This document shows, piece after piece, positions 43,751 through 55,125 of a stretch of DNA of 64,000 nt. The position numbers were made by a program, and so were the translations under genes. The stretch is from positions 15,842,149 through 15,906,148 of the forward strand of contig CM069457.1 in assembly GCA_035610835.1 (NCBI GenBank), in the 5' to 3' direction. A model generated the notes under the pieces. It ran no database searches, was not told the DNA's origin, and was given only the letters and a program-made list of their open reading frames with translations. Numbering within the stretch: the first letter of the stretch is position 1; each line of letters opens with the position of its first letter. Source of the stretch: Ophiura sarsii. Its lineage: Eukaryota > Echinodermata > Ophiuroidea > Amphilepidida > Ophiuridae.

Positions 43751-46700
43751 TTACATCTTGCCAGTAATTTTGACTGGGTTAGCTTTCAGAGATTCTAAAG
43801 CGGCCGCATTTAGGTTAGTCTCTGGTTCCCAAGTATTTCTTGAATTTGGGAAGCCCTGCCATTTTATCAAATACTCAAGACGTTTATTTTTAAAACGTCC
43901 CCTGAGAATACGCTCTATCACATATTCTGGAGTTTCATCTTGAATAGGAGGCAAACCTGGAATAATTGGAATCTGATTCTTGTCAGACTCGTGGGTAGCC
44001 AAAAGTTGTTCAAATATATCATCAGGACAATCGTCTAGAACTAATCCTGGAATTGGATCTCTATTTTCAGGATCCACAAGGGGAGTATCATTGCTTGGAC
44101 GGACAAATCTATTATATGCAAATTTCATACGGTTAACATGTACAGTAGATGTTACCAATTTGTTGTTTTCAAGATTTCGCACCTTGAAATTTACAGGACC
44201 AGTCTGTTCGACTAGTAGAAAGGGTCCCGCCCAGAACTTTGAGAGTTTACGTGACAATCCTTGTTGCAATGCAGGTATATAAATCCAAACTGAATCACCA
44301 ACTTGATATGGAACATCTTGCGCACGATCATCAAAACGCTCTTTCATTTTGGCTTGATTACGTTCAGCATGACGTTTTGAAATGTCCCTAAATACTTCGA
44401 GTTGTGATACCAGATTGTGAATGTGCTCACGAAGTGTCTTATCTGGATATTTGCATTGTGCTAGGAGTGTAACATCTATCGGAAGTCTTGCCTCTCTACC
44501 ATACAACAAGAAGAAGGGACTAAATCCGACTGAATTTTCAGCGGGAGTTGTTCTATAGGCAAATTGTATAGCTGTTATGTACTTATCCCAATCGCTTTGG
44601 TATTCATTGGCATAATGTGAAATGGTATCCAGAATTACTGCATTAAAACGTTCCTGAATTGCATTGCATTGTGGATGATATGAACTTGTATTCAGTTTGT
44701 GAGTGCGCATAATACGACAAACTTCCAATACAATCTTGGAGAGGAAATTTTGACCTCTGTCGCTCAACAAGGTTTGAGGACAACCATGTTCACAAATTAC
44801 ATAATCAAAGAATGCGCGAGCAATGGTTGACGCATCAGTAACTTTCAATGGTACCAAAATTGGCCATCTAGTACAATGATCTGAAAAACAGAGTACATAG
44901 CGATTACCTGAAGTGGTAATAGGTAAAGGACCTAAAATGTCAACACTTACTCGTTCGAAAGCGCCTGGCACTTTCATAGTTACCATTGGGGCTAGTACTT
45001 TATGTCTATGAGTTTTTCGTTGAGAGCAAGAAATACATGAACGGACCCAGTTGTCTACGTCACGATACATGCATTTCCAAAAGTAACGTTGACGGATTCT
45101 ATTGTAGGTTCGCTGAAATCCAAAATGTGCGGCTAACACGTGATCATGACAGTTATTTAGAACTGTATCAATTAATTGCACGGGTATATACAAACGATGG
45201 ACATTTCTTTCAGGCATGTGCCCTTTAGCAGGAGTATGCCAAATGTGATACAACAACCCTTCGTGTGCATAGTACTGATCAGCCTGTAAAACTACATTCC
45301 TAGCCTTAACAGCATTATCTGGCAATTCATCGTTTTCCAGATATTGCAACATTGATCCCGCAAATATATCCGTCAACAAAACTTGTTTGAATTTGTCTAA
45401 GTTGAGCTCATTTGGAAAGTTTGGAATATTTGGCTTGACTGAATCTTTGTCATTCTCACCACGTTTCCCTTTTTGAAATCGAAGATTTCTAACCACGTTT
45501 ACTGTAGGACGAGAGTTCACATCATTACTAGGATTTTGTATGATGTCGCTCACCATCTCGTCTAATCCCGACTTTACCCAGGCTACCTTATTAACTTCTA
45601 CAGCATCAGTGACTTTGGAATGAGAATGATTGCAATCAGTACAAATATCCATTCTGTCATAATCTATTCTACTTAATGCATCAGCGTTACCATTATGGCG
45701 TCCACGAATGTGAATTACATCAAACTTATATGACTGCAGTTTAAGTGCCCATCGCGCTAATCGACTTCCGGTATTTTTGTTAATACCAAAGAGCCATTTC
45801 AAAGCGCAATGATCAGTTACAACAGTGAATTTGATACTATGTTGCAAATATGGAGCATATTTCTTGATTCCCTCGACAACTGCCAAAGCTTCAATTTCTG
45901 TAACAGTGTAATTTCTTTCCGCATCATGTAATGCTCTTCCACCATAGGATATCACACGTTCCTTGCCATCCTGCTTTTGGGCCAAAATAAAACCTAAACC
46001 AGTACGACTAGCATCGGTTTGCAATATGAATTCAGTGCCATCGAAATTTGGATAAGCTAGAATTGGTGGCTCTAACAATTTTCGTTTGAGCGTTTTGAAT
46101 GCTTCTTGACAACTTTGATCCCAAACAAAAGATACATCTTTTCTAGTTAAATTGGTTAGTGGTTCAGCAATTTTGCAAAAGTCCTTTATGAACTTTCGAT
46201 AATATCCCACAAATCCAAGAAAAGATTTGACTTCGGTTACTTTGGCAGGAGTTGGATAATCTTGGACAATTTTCAATTTTGCTGGATCTGTTGCTACACC
46301 ATCTTTGTTCACTACGTGACCTAAATATTTGACCTCAGTTTGACCAAAAGTACATTTCTTAGGTTGTAATTTTAGACCAGCTGCGCGCAACCTATCGAAA
46401 ACTTGCCTTAAATGGTCCATGTGTTCGGAGAAAGAACTACTGAATATAATTATGTCATCTAAGTAACAGAGAACGAATTTCCAATTCAAACCTCTCAAAA
46501 CTTCTTGCATAGCTCGTTGGAAAGTGGCTGGGGCGTTATGTAAACCAAATGGCATTCTTTGGAATTCATATAGGCCATCTTGAGTGATGAATGCAGTTTT
46601 AGATTTGGAACTTTCTTCCAAGCCTATTTGCCAATATCCAGCCGCAAGATCAAGGGTTGTAATGAAATTTGGTTTAGCTGCACCTAAACTATCTAAAGCA

Positions 46701-48025
46701 TCGTTTATGTTAGGTAACGGAAAGTTATCGCGTGCGCAAATCTTATTCAAGGCTCTAAAATCAATTGCAAATCTATAAGTATTTGGGTCACCAGCTTTAG
46801 GTGTCATGCATACTGGAAAGGACCAAGGACTTGCTGACTCCTTTATAATGTCTTGTTCTAACATTTCGTGGACTTGTCTACGCACTTCGGCTTGAATGTG
46901 AGGAGCTTGCCTATACGGTCTAGATCTAATAGGAGGGTGATCACCAGTGTTAATAGCATGTTTAACACGGGAGTAATTACCAGTAGGACCCCCTTTTACT
47001 TGAAATATATCAATATATTCAGTGAGTAAACCATTGATTTCAGATGCTTCAGTATCTGACATGTGATCAGTATTTAAATTCACTTTTGAAAGGACTTCCT
47101 TTACTGAATCTTGTTTACTGTATACATCGCTAGCTACCGCGGATGCTTGCCTTATATTAACATTGTTAACATAGTTTTTCTCAAGATCGGGGAAGGAGTG
47201 AATCCTATGCGGGTCAACGAGAGAAAAAATGCCCAATTTAGTACGAGGGTACAAAGTTATTGGTTCATCAGTAGTATTCATAACTAATAAATGAATACAG
47301 TTATTCTGTACACTAGAAGCAGTATTCGCGATCAATACACCTAATGCAGAGACACGCCTACCTCCATGAGAGAGACCAATTGTATTGAATGGCAATTTAT
47401 TTGACAGTCTTGCGCACACAACAGACTGAGTGTGAGCAGGAATTTCCTGTTTCTCAATGACAAGTATTTTACTCTCCTTAGCAAGTCTTAGTGTACGAGA
47501 TTCACAATCTATTCTTGCGCAGTGCCTGTTTAAAAACTGAGACCCAAGTATGATACGTGTACTTAAGTTACGAGCAATATTCATAGGTACAGGAAATTGT
47601 GTGCCATTGACAGATATGGACAAAACTATGAATCCAGTAATTTCCAAACTACTACCATTTGCTGCGCGTGCTTCAGCTACACGTGATTTTTCTATAGAAA
47701 AACGCAAATTGGAAAGATTAGCATGAAACCAATCGTGATCAATAATGTTGACAGAAGCACCTGTATCAATCAAACATTGAACAGGGTTACCATTAACAAA
47801 TGCTGCTATGGTATTCAACTTAGACAAATTAATCTCAATATGCGCTTGTGAAAAACTGGAATTCGATTTTTGTCCAAATGTCTGTCTGTTCAAATCAAGA
47901 GGTACACGGTTTGCATTGTCATTTCGGTATACACCTCTTACATGTTCAAATCTTTGAAACCTTAACCCATCTACATGTCGTGGAACATGTTTCTTTTTCT
48001 GTCTAGCAGATGGGTTTATTAGTTT
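43751..48025 (-). CDS. Gypsy pol polyprotein (PR-RT-RNaseH-IN-chromodomain)
   Basis: Made as a -1 frameshift product of gag; the frame is open from the slippery site to 43751. There is no ATG at the head of the classic frame (the first listed codon, at 47893, is TTG), consistent with frameshift expression. Domains: aspartic protease with LIDTGA near 47765; reverse transcriptase with YLDD at 46465-46454; RNase H with TDAS near 46020; integrase zinc finger (H..H..C..C) near 45200-45000; catalytic core D, D, E near 44940-44640; a GPF/Y-like module (FWAGPFLLV); and a C-terminal chromodomain (EYVIERI...YLIKWQGF...WEP) near 43930-43790. All key residues appear intact. Confidence 0.93.
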   Translation of the reverse strand, partial: KLINPSARQKKKHVPRHVDGLRFQRFEHVRGVYRNDNANRVPLDLNRQTFGQKSNSSFSQAHIEINLSKLNTIAAFVNGNPVQCLIDTGASVNIIDHDWFHANLSNLRFSIEKSRVAEARAANGSSLEITGFIVLSISVNGTQFPVPMNIARNLSTRIILGSQFLNRHCARIDCESRTLRLAKESKILVIEKQEIPAHTQSVVCARLSNKLPFNTIGLSHGGRRVSALGVLIANTASSVQNNCIHLLVMNTTDEPITLYPRTKLGIFSLVDPHRIHSFPDLEKNYVNNVNIRQASAVASDVYSKQDSVKEVLSKVNLNTDHMSDTEASEINGLLTEYIDIFQVKGGPTGNYSRVKHAINTGDHPPIRSRPYRQAPHIQAEVRRQVHEMLEQDIIKESASPWSFPVCMTPKAGDPNTYRFAIDFRALNKICARDNFPLPNINDALDSLGAAKPNFITTLDLAAGYWQIGLEESSKSKTAFITQDGLYEFQRMPFGLHNAPATFQRAMQEVLRGLNWKFVLCYLDDIIIFSSSFSEHMDHLRQVFDRLRAAGLKLQPKKCTFGQTEVKYLGHVVNKDGVATDPAKLKIVQDYPTPAKVTEVKSFLGFVGYYRKFIKDFCKIAEPLTNLTRKDVSFVWDQSCQEAFKTLKRKLLEPPILAYPNFDGTEFILQTDASRTGLGFILAQKQDGKERVISYGGRALHDAERNYTVTEIEALAVVEGIKKYAPYLQHSIKFTVVTDHCALKWLFGINKNTGSRLARWALKLQSYKFDVIHIRGRHNGNADALSRIDYDRMDICTDCNHSHSKVTDAVEVNKVAWVKSGLDEMVSDIIQNPSNDVNSRPTVNVVRNLRFQKGKRGENDKDSVKPNIPNFPNELNLDKFKQVLLTDIFAGSMLQYLENDELPDNAVKARNVVLQADQYYAHEGLLYHIWHTPAKGHMPERNVHRLYIPVQLIDTVLNNCHDHVLAAHFGFQRTYNRIRQRYFWKCMYRDVDNWVRSCISCSQRKTHRHKVLAPMVTMKVPGAFERVSVDILGPLPITTSGNRYVLCFSDHCTRWPILVPLKVTDASTIARAFFDYVICEHGCPQTLLSDRGQNFLSKIVLEVCRIMRTHKLNTSSYHPQCNAIQERFNAVILDTISHYANEYQSDWDKYITAIQFAYRTTPAENSVGFSPFFLLYGREARLPIDVTLLAQCKYPDKTLREHIHNLVSQLEVFRDISKRHAERNQAKMKERFDDRAQDVPYQVGDSVWIYIPALQQGLSRKLSKFWAGPFLLVEQTGPVNFKVRNLENNKLVTSTVHVNRMKFAYNRFVRPSNDTPLVDPENRDPIPGLVLDDCPDDIFEQLLATHESDKNQIPIIPGLPPIQDETPEYVIERILRGRFKNKRLEYLIKWQGFPNSRNTWEPETNLNAAALESLKANPVKITGKM

Positions 48026-48028
48026 AAA
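47964..48028 (-). promoter_or_regulatory. -1 ribosomal frameshift signal at gag/pol
   Basis: The slippery heptamer TTTAAAC (48028-48022) is in the correct phase (T TTA AAC) and is followed directly by the gag stop TAA. After a 5-base spacer, AACCCATCT (48016-48008) can pair with AGATGGGTT (47972-47964). Inside, ACATG (47990-47986) pairs with CATGT (47977-47973), which abuts the outer stem. This is the layout of known -1 frameshift elements. Confidence 0.85.
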
Positions 48029-48966
48029 GGATTCCTATTTACGTCAAATTTGGCATAGCATTTTCTCCACCCATGTCCCACACGACCACACCTATTGCAT
48101 ACTAATTTTCTGTACGATCTATAGGGGGCCTGTGACTGCCTTGGTTGATTCCAAGTTTGACTAGGTTGATGCCTAGGTTGAGAGGAACTACTTATACGAT
48201 CTGAATTGTAAGTACGATCTAGCGGGGAAGAAAAAGAGACATGTTTGTCGTGTTCTAATTTCTCCATTCTGGTGGCTATATTAGACACGACTCCCGTCAG
48301 TGTGTCCAGAACAGAATGAATGCTATTTACCTGGGGCTCAGTATTTTGTGATTGTGCGGGTGCGAATAGCGAGTCATTTGCCGTTTGCTGTACTGAAATT
48401 CCCAATCTCGCGGCGTCTAGTGCTTGTTTAAATGATTCAGGTTCTTTTGAAAACACAAACGCTCTGACAGAAGGCAAAAGACCACGAACAAAAATAGATA
48501 ATTTTTCTGCTTCAGATTTACCAACCTGCTTGCACCATCTTATTATTTCACAAGCATAGTCGTCAAGTGTTTCTGATGTCAATTGCTTACGCGACAACAG
48601 CTTAGATTCGACGCTCCATTTCCAAGATGAACCTTCGAAATTACTTTTAAGTAAATCTTTAATCTTGGCTATGGTATCCTTATCTGTATCAGGAATTGAA
48701 TCCAAATAGACGCGAGCATTTCCATAAACTTTTGTTTGTAAGGCAAGTATAGATTTTGGCGCGGTATAATCTCTCAGCTCAGCATACGTCTCAAATCTAC
48801 TAATGAAGTTATCTACGTCATCATCTGGATTACCAGAATATTTAATATCGCAATTATGCATATCATATTTAGCCATATTTGCTACGTCAAGTTCAACCTC
48901 CTCTATACTATTAAGTGATATAACAGACTTACTATCACTATCACTATCGCTATCGCTATCGCTCAT
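48019..48966 (-). CDS. Gypsy gag (capsid-nucleocapsid)
   Basis: 315 residues from an ATG at 48966-48964. It begins with an Asp-Ser repeat, continues with a helical capsid-like region (FISRFETYAELRDY...WCKQVGKSEAEKLSIFVRGL is typical of Ty3-type gag), and has a basic, Arg/Gln-rich linker and one zinc knuckle CNRCGRVGHGWRKC (CX2CX4HX4C). The last two sense codons are part of the frameshift site. Confidence 0.9.
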   Translation of the reverse strand: MSDSDSDSDSDSKSVISLNSIEEVELDVANMAKYDMHNCDIKYSGNPDDDVDNFISRFETYAELRDYTAPKSILALQTKVYGNARVYLDSIPDTDKDTIAKIKDLLKSNFEGSSWKWSVESKLLSRKQLTSETLDDYACEIIRWCKQVGKSEAEKLSIFVRGLLPSVRAFVFSKEPESFKQALDAARLGISVQQTANDSLFAPAQSQNTEPQVNSIHSVLDTLTGVVSNIATRMEKLEHDKHVSFSSPLDRTYNSDRISSSSQPRHQPSQTWNQPRQSQAPYRSYRKLVCNRCGRVGHGWRKCYAKFDVNRNPLN

Positions 48967-50008
48967 TACCTTTTTAACAATCTATGTCAAAATCACCCGC
49001 TAATTCCAAAGAGAATTCGGAATTTAATCAACAAATTTTTTTTAGTCAATCTCAAGTTCAAGATCAAAATTCAAGTTCAAATTCAATCAAAATTTGAAAA
49101 ATCTGAACATGAACCAAGTTTATTAATTATTAAACTTGATTAAGATTATCAATTAAAATTTATTGATTATGATTGATGATTAAATTTAATTAATAGACTA
49201 ACAATGAACTTAATTGATGAAGTTTAAATTCACCAATGAGAAAAAAAATTAAAAGCTCAATGAAATCCAAGTCAACAATTTAAAGTTGACATCAAATTAA
49301 ATGAATAAAGTCCCAAGTTACAGCTGAATATATAAAATATTTATTCAATTGCAGTGCAGTGTATCAATATTATGTATCTTGATTTAGAAATCAGTCCATT
49401 CAAAATAAACAAGATTTATTTCATCCGAAGAAATTGTCTGTCTGAAACGCACCTGTCCAGTAGAAGAGCTTATAAAATCTACACAATAGAATTTTACCGC
49501 GCTCGAGAATTTCAATCTCGGATTAAAAATTTTTATCAATGGATATCAGACCGTGATCATGCACTTTTGAACCAGATTATCAGAGACTTGTAAATCGGAA
49601 CAATTACATGTATATAAAAGACTTTATCGACTTGCCACGTTGAACATGTAGAATGCGCCCATTATTGCCAGCGTAAATAAGACCTAAATATTGATAGGCC
49701 ATACTACATGTATTTCGTGTATACTATTTTAAACACAATTTTAATAGACCTTTCTGGGTCTATAAAACAAATTTCAATAGACATATAATTAAATTTCAGC
49801 AGTGCATACCAACAAAATGCTACCTGAATTCAAACCGTCTCACCACGCTGAGTTATAGTCGTCGACACTGGATGCGATGAACAACAAAATACATATACAA
49901 CTTTGTAGCTACAGTCCTAATTATTCAAAATGAAGGGGGCTGGTAAATTGACCGGAATAATATAAACATTGACATAAAAATATCAAAACGAACGAATTCT
50001 CCACCAGA
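48967..50008 (-). other. Gypsy leader with primer-binding site
   Basis: Two bases inside the 5' LTR the - strand reads TGGTGGAGAATTCGTTCG (50006-49989), a candidate primer-binding site because it starts with TGG, the complement of tRNA CCA ends. The rest, about 1 kb, is AT-rich and contains TCAAGTTCAA-type repeats. No coding. Confidence 0.7.
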
Positions 50009-50466
50009 TGTTGTGAAGTGATTTTAGGGAAAATACTCGCATAGCGGAGAGGGGATCAAAACACACAGAATGAATATAACGGATATAGCTTCCAAGTTAT
50101 TTATATATACATTTTATTAATTCATCATCAATAGTTCACTTACTCATATTATAAACGAACACAGCATCCAGCATCCAGACTATCCTAAAGAAATGACATG
50201 ACACGCATCAATCGTGAGCTTCTGTAATTCAGAGCTCACTAATCCTGTTGTGTGAATTGAAAACTATATGGCCTAAACTTATCATGAGGTGTTGTCAGCG
50301 TGGCACGACGACTTGAATTGGTCAGAGATATTGGCGCGTAGACTGAATGGGATTCAGAATACGGAAGTACGGTGTTGCCATTTCAAGTCAATCATGGCCT
50401 GAATTCTAGATATGAAAATACCTAATAGAATTAATAATATCAATATAAATATTTAGCGTCACAACA
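50009..50466 (-). repeat. 5' LTR of the Gypsy element
   Basis: 458 bp with perfect 8-bp inverted ends TGTTGTGA/TCACAACA. It should contain the promoter and poly(A) signals; AATAAAATG near the middle on the - strand could serve as the latter. Confidence 0.92.
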
Positions 50467-50470
50467 CAAC

Positions 50471-51452
50471 CGTCAAGTGGTAGCCTTGGTTCCAGGCTGA
50501 TCACTCACTCCCTTTATGCTATACTACTACAGTTGAAACTGCTGTACTTATTATTTCCTGCCACAGAACAATTTTGCTAACTGGATACAGGTATAATAAG
50601 CAGACTGTGTCCCAGCCTACATACCTACAAATCCAATAGCCCGAGCAGCCTTGGAACTTCTGTAATTGAGTCCCACCGTGTTTCAAATGATGCTGTAGGA
50701 AAAATTGTGAGCCAATCCACAGACCATTTCTCTAGGGTCTGTGGCCAAAGAAATTCACCTTGTAACCATAGTGATCTCAGCCTTACTGCCACTGTTATTG
50801 TACAGGCATCATTTTATTTGTAAGGGTAAAAGTAGGGGAAAACAAATTGCTCATGATGGTTCAAGTTGTCTTATGACACGTGGAACTATTGAATATGGTT
50901 AAACATTGATTTCTCTATCAAAGGTTCACTAGATGACGATTCTTTATTCTAAAACTTGTCACAACCCATTGAAAAATGGAATATGCTTTCAACATTTTGA
51001 GTGGCACATCAGAAGACACACCTCTATATCTGGACATCTGGCACTAATAACAGAAGTGTCAAGTTTCGGTGGCTGGGTAGATCAGTAACTTGGGTAGATC
51101 AGTGACTGGGGTAGATTAGTAATATGATGCAACAGTGGCTAGGGTCAATGGTGTGACCTTACATTTAAGGACATTAAGTCAAGGCATACTAAAAGGTAAT
51201 TAGCAAAAATAAGATGGAAATGACTAACAAGAGAGACTTGAAGCAAGTCTAGTCAAGTGGTTGGGACCGGGACGCACCCACAATTGTTTGTTTCCGTGTT
51301 TCCTTCATACACTTTCCACATTTCCTACGCAATGATTTGGGCATGAGAAGAAGTCGATGCTAATGTTGACGAGAGTTGGAAAAATTAAGATTTGTCTGTT
51401 ATGAAACTTGTTAAATACCTATTTGTTTTAATGTCAATTTTCAATTTTTCAG
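50471..51452. other. upstream region/intron of the ISG12-like gene
   Basis: It should contain the preceding intron and perhaps the first exon of the ISG12-like gene, but no clear exon was found. A small repeat of GTAGATCAGTRACT lies near 51075-51125. Nothing else is seen. Confidence 0.35.
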
Positions 51453-51771
51453 TGTCGGTGAATGTGGCTTGACCTGGGGGCAAAAGGCTGTAGCGGGAGT
51501 AGCAGGCGGAGTAGCAGCGGTTGGCGTGGTAGCTGTCGGCCTTCCTCTGCTTGGTTTCACATCTGCTGGTATTGCTGCCGGTTCCGTTGCATCAAGCATG
51601 ATGTCGGCGTATGGTGGTAGCGTGGTGGCAGGAGGGTTGGTTGCAACGGCACAGAGTGTTGCAGCTGCGGGAATCGGATTACAAGGGGCTGTCATGGCTA
51701 CAGTAGGCACTGGTGTCATTGCTGACTACGGGAGTCGTGCTTATTGTTCGTTAAAAAATGAAAAGAAATAG
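51453..51771 (+). CDS. IFI6/IFI27 (ISG12)-like protein, 3' exon
   Basis: The exon begins after TCAATTTTTCAG and ends with TAG at 51769-51771, about 105 residues. It is almost entirely Gly/Ala/Val-rich hydrophobic sequence: [20 protein letters not shown], then the family signature [19 protein letters not shown] and [23 protein letters not shown]12-family proteins are small membrane proteins of mitochondria or other organelles, linked in vertebrates to interferon response and apoptosis. The start must lie in an upstream exon (phase requires two bases from it). The C-terminus is short and basic. Confidence 0.85.
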
Positions 51772-53025
51772 GTTGTTTTAAATAAGTTAAATAACCATGA
51801 AATGTGCTACTCATATCAAAGACGGTATTCTTTGATCATATTATAATGAAACAAGAAACTTCGCTCTATAATATACGCTACTTAATAACACTTATTAAGC
51901 ATCGCTTAATGCAACTATATAATAATATATAAATACAGTTCCGCATGGTCCCAAGAATGGTACCGCACACATGAAGAATGATCCGACTTCGACTATAAGC
52001 AGATTAAACCACCATTCAGTTGAGTCATCCCAGTTCTAGTAGGACAATTTTAGAAGTTTTGTTGAAATAAGGATAGGTAATATTGAAAAAAATATAATCT
52101 TATAATTGACCATTTGCAGGAATTTAGTGCGTGAAATAATAGTCAAATACCTTAGATTATAAAGCATTTTTTTTAACCTCAAGCCAGACACCTTTAAAAT
52201 GTACTTGATGACATGTAACAATTTGGTTCTATATCTTCATCACGACACTAGCGTGAAAACTTCATTAAGATATTATAAGCTTTATACCGCATAATCCCTT
52301 AATGAAATATTTACCCTATAGTTTAATCAGTTCCACATTGGCGGAATTTTTATGTCTCCGCGGGCAAAAGTATTACCACCAAGCTACATATGAGAGAATG
52401 GTGAATTTGAAACAAAATTATTATTCTCATCCTCTTACCCCAGTCCTCGTAGCCTCTCGTGCAGGTACGTCTACTAATAGGAGTAAAATAATAAAGACAA
52501 ACTTGTTCGACGTCATCTTGTTTCCGCCTGAAATAAGTAAACGAATCAAGATAGCCAATTGATCCCGGGGGTTCTCAAATTATTTTTACGGGGTGAACTG
52601 TGCCGTTGGATGTTTGCAATCCCGACCAACTTTTGAGGGGTCTTCTTAGTCATAAAGGGGGTGATTTGTACGGATTTTCGTGAGTTGGGCCCCAAATGAT
52701 TTTTAGGGTTTTCAAGCACATATCATAACCCATGTTAATCATGTTAATGGCAGTTCTTCCGGAGCGAGCAACGGGTTTACAGGGAATTGTTGGAAAAATT
52801 CCCAAAAATGGTGCGGTTTTGAAAGTTATGATAAAACGTACGTGCTGGACCGTTTTTACAAGCCTGAACTATATGATACTTCACGTTTCATTATTTATTT
52901 TAGGTATTTGAAATTCTCTCACTTTACACCATACCGTCATTGTTTGTGTACTACGGACTTGCTGCAAGTCTATGTTCTGATGATGTCCTGATGATCTAAA
53001 TTAAAAAGGAGGGTATTAGGACCCT
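51772..53025. other. no gene recognised
   Basis: AT-rich sequence downstream of the ISG12-like exon. An 86-codon + frame at 52302 has no family signal. Confidence 0.4.
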
Positions 53026-53026
53026 G

Positions 53027-53803
53027 TCACACTGTTGCGTATAGAGCATAACGTGTATCGGACGTTTTCGAAATTTCGTTTAAGTTGTCATTCATCCGTG
53101 ACATATGGTATTTGGCAATTTTCGAGCTATTTGTTGTATACGTCGGCATACGTTCAGGCCATACGCCATGGTGTGATAGTGCCTTAAGGCCCTGTCACAC
53201 CATAGAGTATGGCCTGAACGTATGCCGACGTATTCAAAAAATAGCTCGACAATTGTCAGAGTCCAAGAACGTCCAAGAACGTCCAACTTCCCAACGAATT
53301 GCATATGGGCCTGTCACACCATGGCGTATCGCCTGAACGTATGCCGACGTAAACACAAAATAGCTCGAAAATTGTTAGAGTCCAAGAACGTCCAACTTCC
53401 CAACGAATTGCAATATTTTGTTTTTTATCGATGCTAGATAGCTATTTTCAGCCGACGTACATCAACGTATACCAACTTACGAGTAACGTACCTCTAACGT
53501 ATTTCAGCGTATGTCAACGTATGTTTAACGTACCACGAACGTACCGGGAACTTATGCAGAACGTATTAAACACACGTTGAGTACGCCGAGAAATTTTGAA
53601 CATGCTCAATCATTTTTCGCGGGCTCGACGTGTTCCAAATTTTCACAGCGTATCACAGCGTGCTCTTAACGTAAACGACGTATCCCCAACTTACCCCTAA
53701 CTTATATCAGCGTACACCAACGTACACCAACGTATTTTTCGATATTTCCCATACGTTGGCATACGTTCAGGCGATACGCCATGGTGTGACAGGGCCTTTA
53801 GCG
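53027..53803. mobile_element. cluster of GGCCCTGTCACACC MITEs
   Basis: The terminal sequence GGCCCTGTCACACCATGGCG, followed by CGCCTGAACGTATGCCGACG, occurs forward near 53027 (partial), 53190 and 53309 and inverted near 53132-53187 and 53750-53803. Two ends meet tail to tail around TTAA at 53187. The interior repeats AACGTAYNNCAACGTA words. Two or three MITEs of one family are nested or fused. Confidence 0.7.
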
Positions 53804-55125
53804 AAGTGATACCGTTGCGCTACCGTACTAGTACCGATCCCCGAAAATCACCATATCTGTGCTTTGGTATGCTACGGCGAGCCAAATCGGCTAGGTGTGA
53901 CAGCGCACTTAGCTAAAATAATATCTTGCGCACAGAATGTCTGAAATTTGCATGATCCTATGACCGATAACGATTCTTTTACAATTATGATATACTTACT
54001 TGCGTTCCGTTGATAATCGTCACTATGGGTAATGCGAATTCAAAATGGAATAGAGTTATTCCTTCCACCAGCAAGTCAGAGTTAACGTGGCTATACACGT
54101 GAGCATGAACACTGTGTCATGGTTAGTACGTAATACTGTTATTACGTCAGTTCTTTATTTAGATATATACTAAGAATACCCGATATCATGCAACTTCTCA
54201 TGCAGTAATGTATGGTTATAATGTTGCGATTTTATTAAATAACTATCGTTTGGGCATAATCTGTGGTTTTGGTTTTGGTATTTGCTTAAAGTTTAAATAG
54301 TAAATAGATTTATTCCGCCGAAGGCGGTCTTTATTCGAATTGGCGTTGTAGGAAGGCGCATTTGAGCGGTATATTGTGCGTGCTACATTGACAACAATAG
54401 GGCAAAAAACATATCTTATTACTTGTGTTAATGGAATATAAATAAGTACAATGTATACGATACCTGAAAAGGTGAAGCTGTCTAGGGCAATGTAGGCCTG
54501 AAAGTAATGACTAGAAAGTGTCATGTTCATATAGGGAAACTGGCTGGCTTGTATGACGCGAAAGTGAGTGTTTTGTATGACACATATAGGCCTAACAAGT
54601 TCACTCGAGCTAGTCATAATGACATTACTTCATAACCATATTATATGCATATTATTTAATACATATTGCTCATAATATTCATACACAACATGCAATGTTT
54701 CCATCCAAAAATAACTTTAATCTAATATCGCCTGAATCGGAAACACTTTTGCTCTTAACCCTTTTATTCTAAAGAGAATTTCCCAGAAATTCCTAGCCAC
54801 TTTCTGTCTGCTGTACGGAAACAAACCAGCCAACCCCATGAAAACAGCCATAAACTGTAACAAAATAAATATTGTACGACACTTAATATCCCACCTTATT
54901 ATTTAATACAGATTGCTCATAAAATTCTTACACAACATGCAATGTTTCCATCCAAATATAATTTTGATTTTAATATAATATCGACTGAATCGGCACAACT
55001 TTTGCTCTTAACCCTTCATTAATGAATGGAATTTCCGAGAAAATTCCACCCCTATTTAGCACAGTATTATTTTGTCGTAATTCGACCGATCAGCGAGGAT
55101 TGTACATGCACGTTGTTCAATGTGA
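53804..55125. repeat. AT-rich sequence with a 240-bp direct duplication
   Basis: 54650-54790 and 54897-55045 share ACACAACATGCAATGTTTCC and CTTTTGCTCTTAACCCTT. A related GTGTGACAGCGC end lies near 53900. No gene is supported; the 124-codon - frame at 54243-54617 has no family signal. Confidence 0.55.

Larger units (their letters stand above)
42161..50466 (-). mobile_element. full-length Ty3/Gypsy retrotransposon with chromodomain
   Basis: 8.3 kb, on the - strand: 5' LTR 50466-50009, leader with primer-binding site, gag 48966-48019, pol 48025-43751 in the -1 frame, 3' noncoding region, 3' LTR 42618-42161. The sequence CAAC flanks both ends (42157-42160, 50467-50470) as target duplication. LTRs are 458 bp and bounded by TGTTGTGA/TCACAACA. 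They differ at three positions, all near one end. Both coding frames are free of stops. No envelope gene is seen. The integrase ends in a chromodomain, which in chromoviruses directs integration to specific chromatin. It could be competent for transposition. Confidence 0.93.

Noticed and set aside
43593..46778. + strand frames inside the Gypsy element
   Set aside because: Antisense shadows of pol.
54243..54617. 124-codon - strand frame
   Set aside because: Hydrophobic segments only; no family pattern, splice context or neighbour support.
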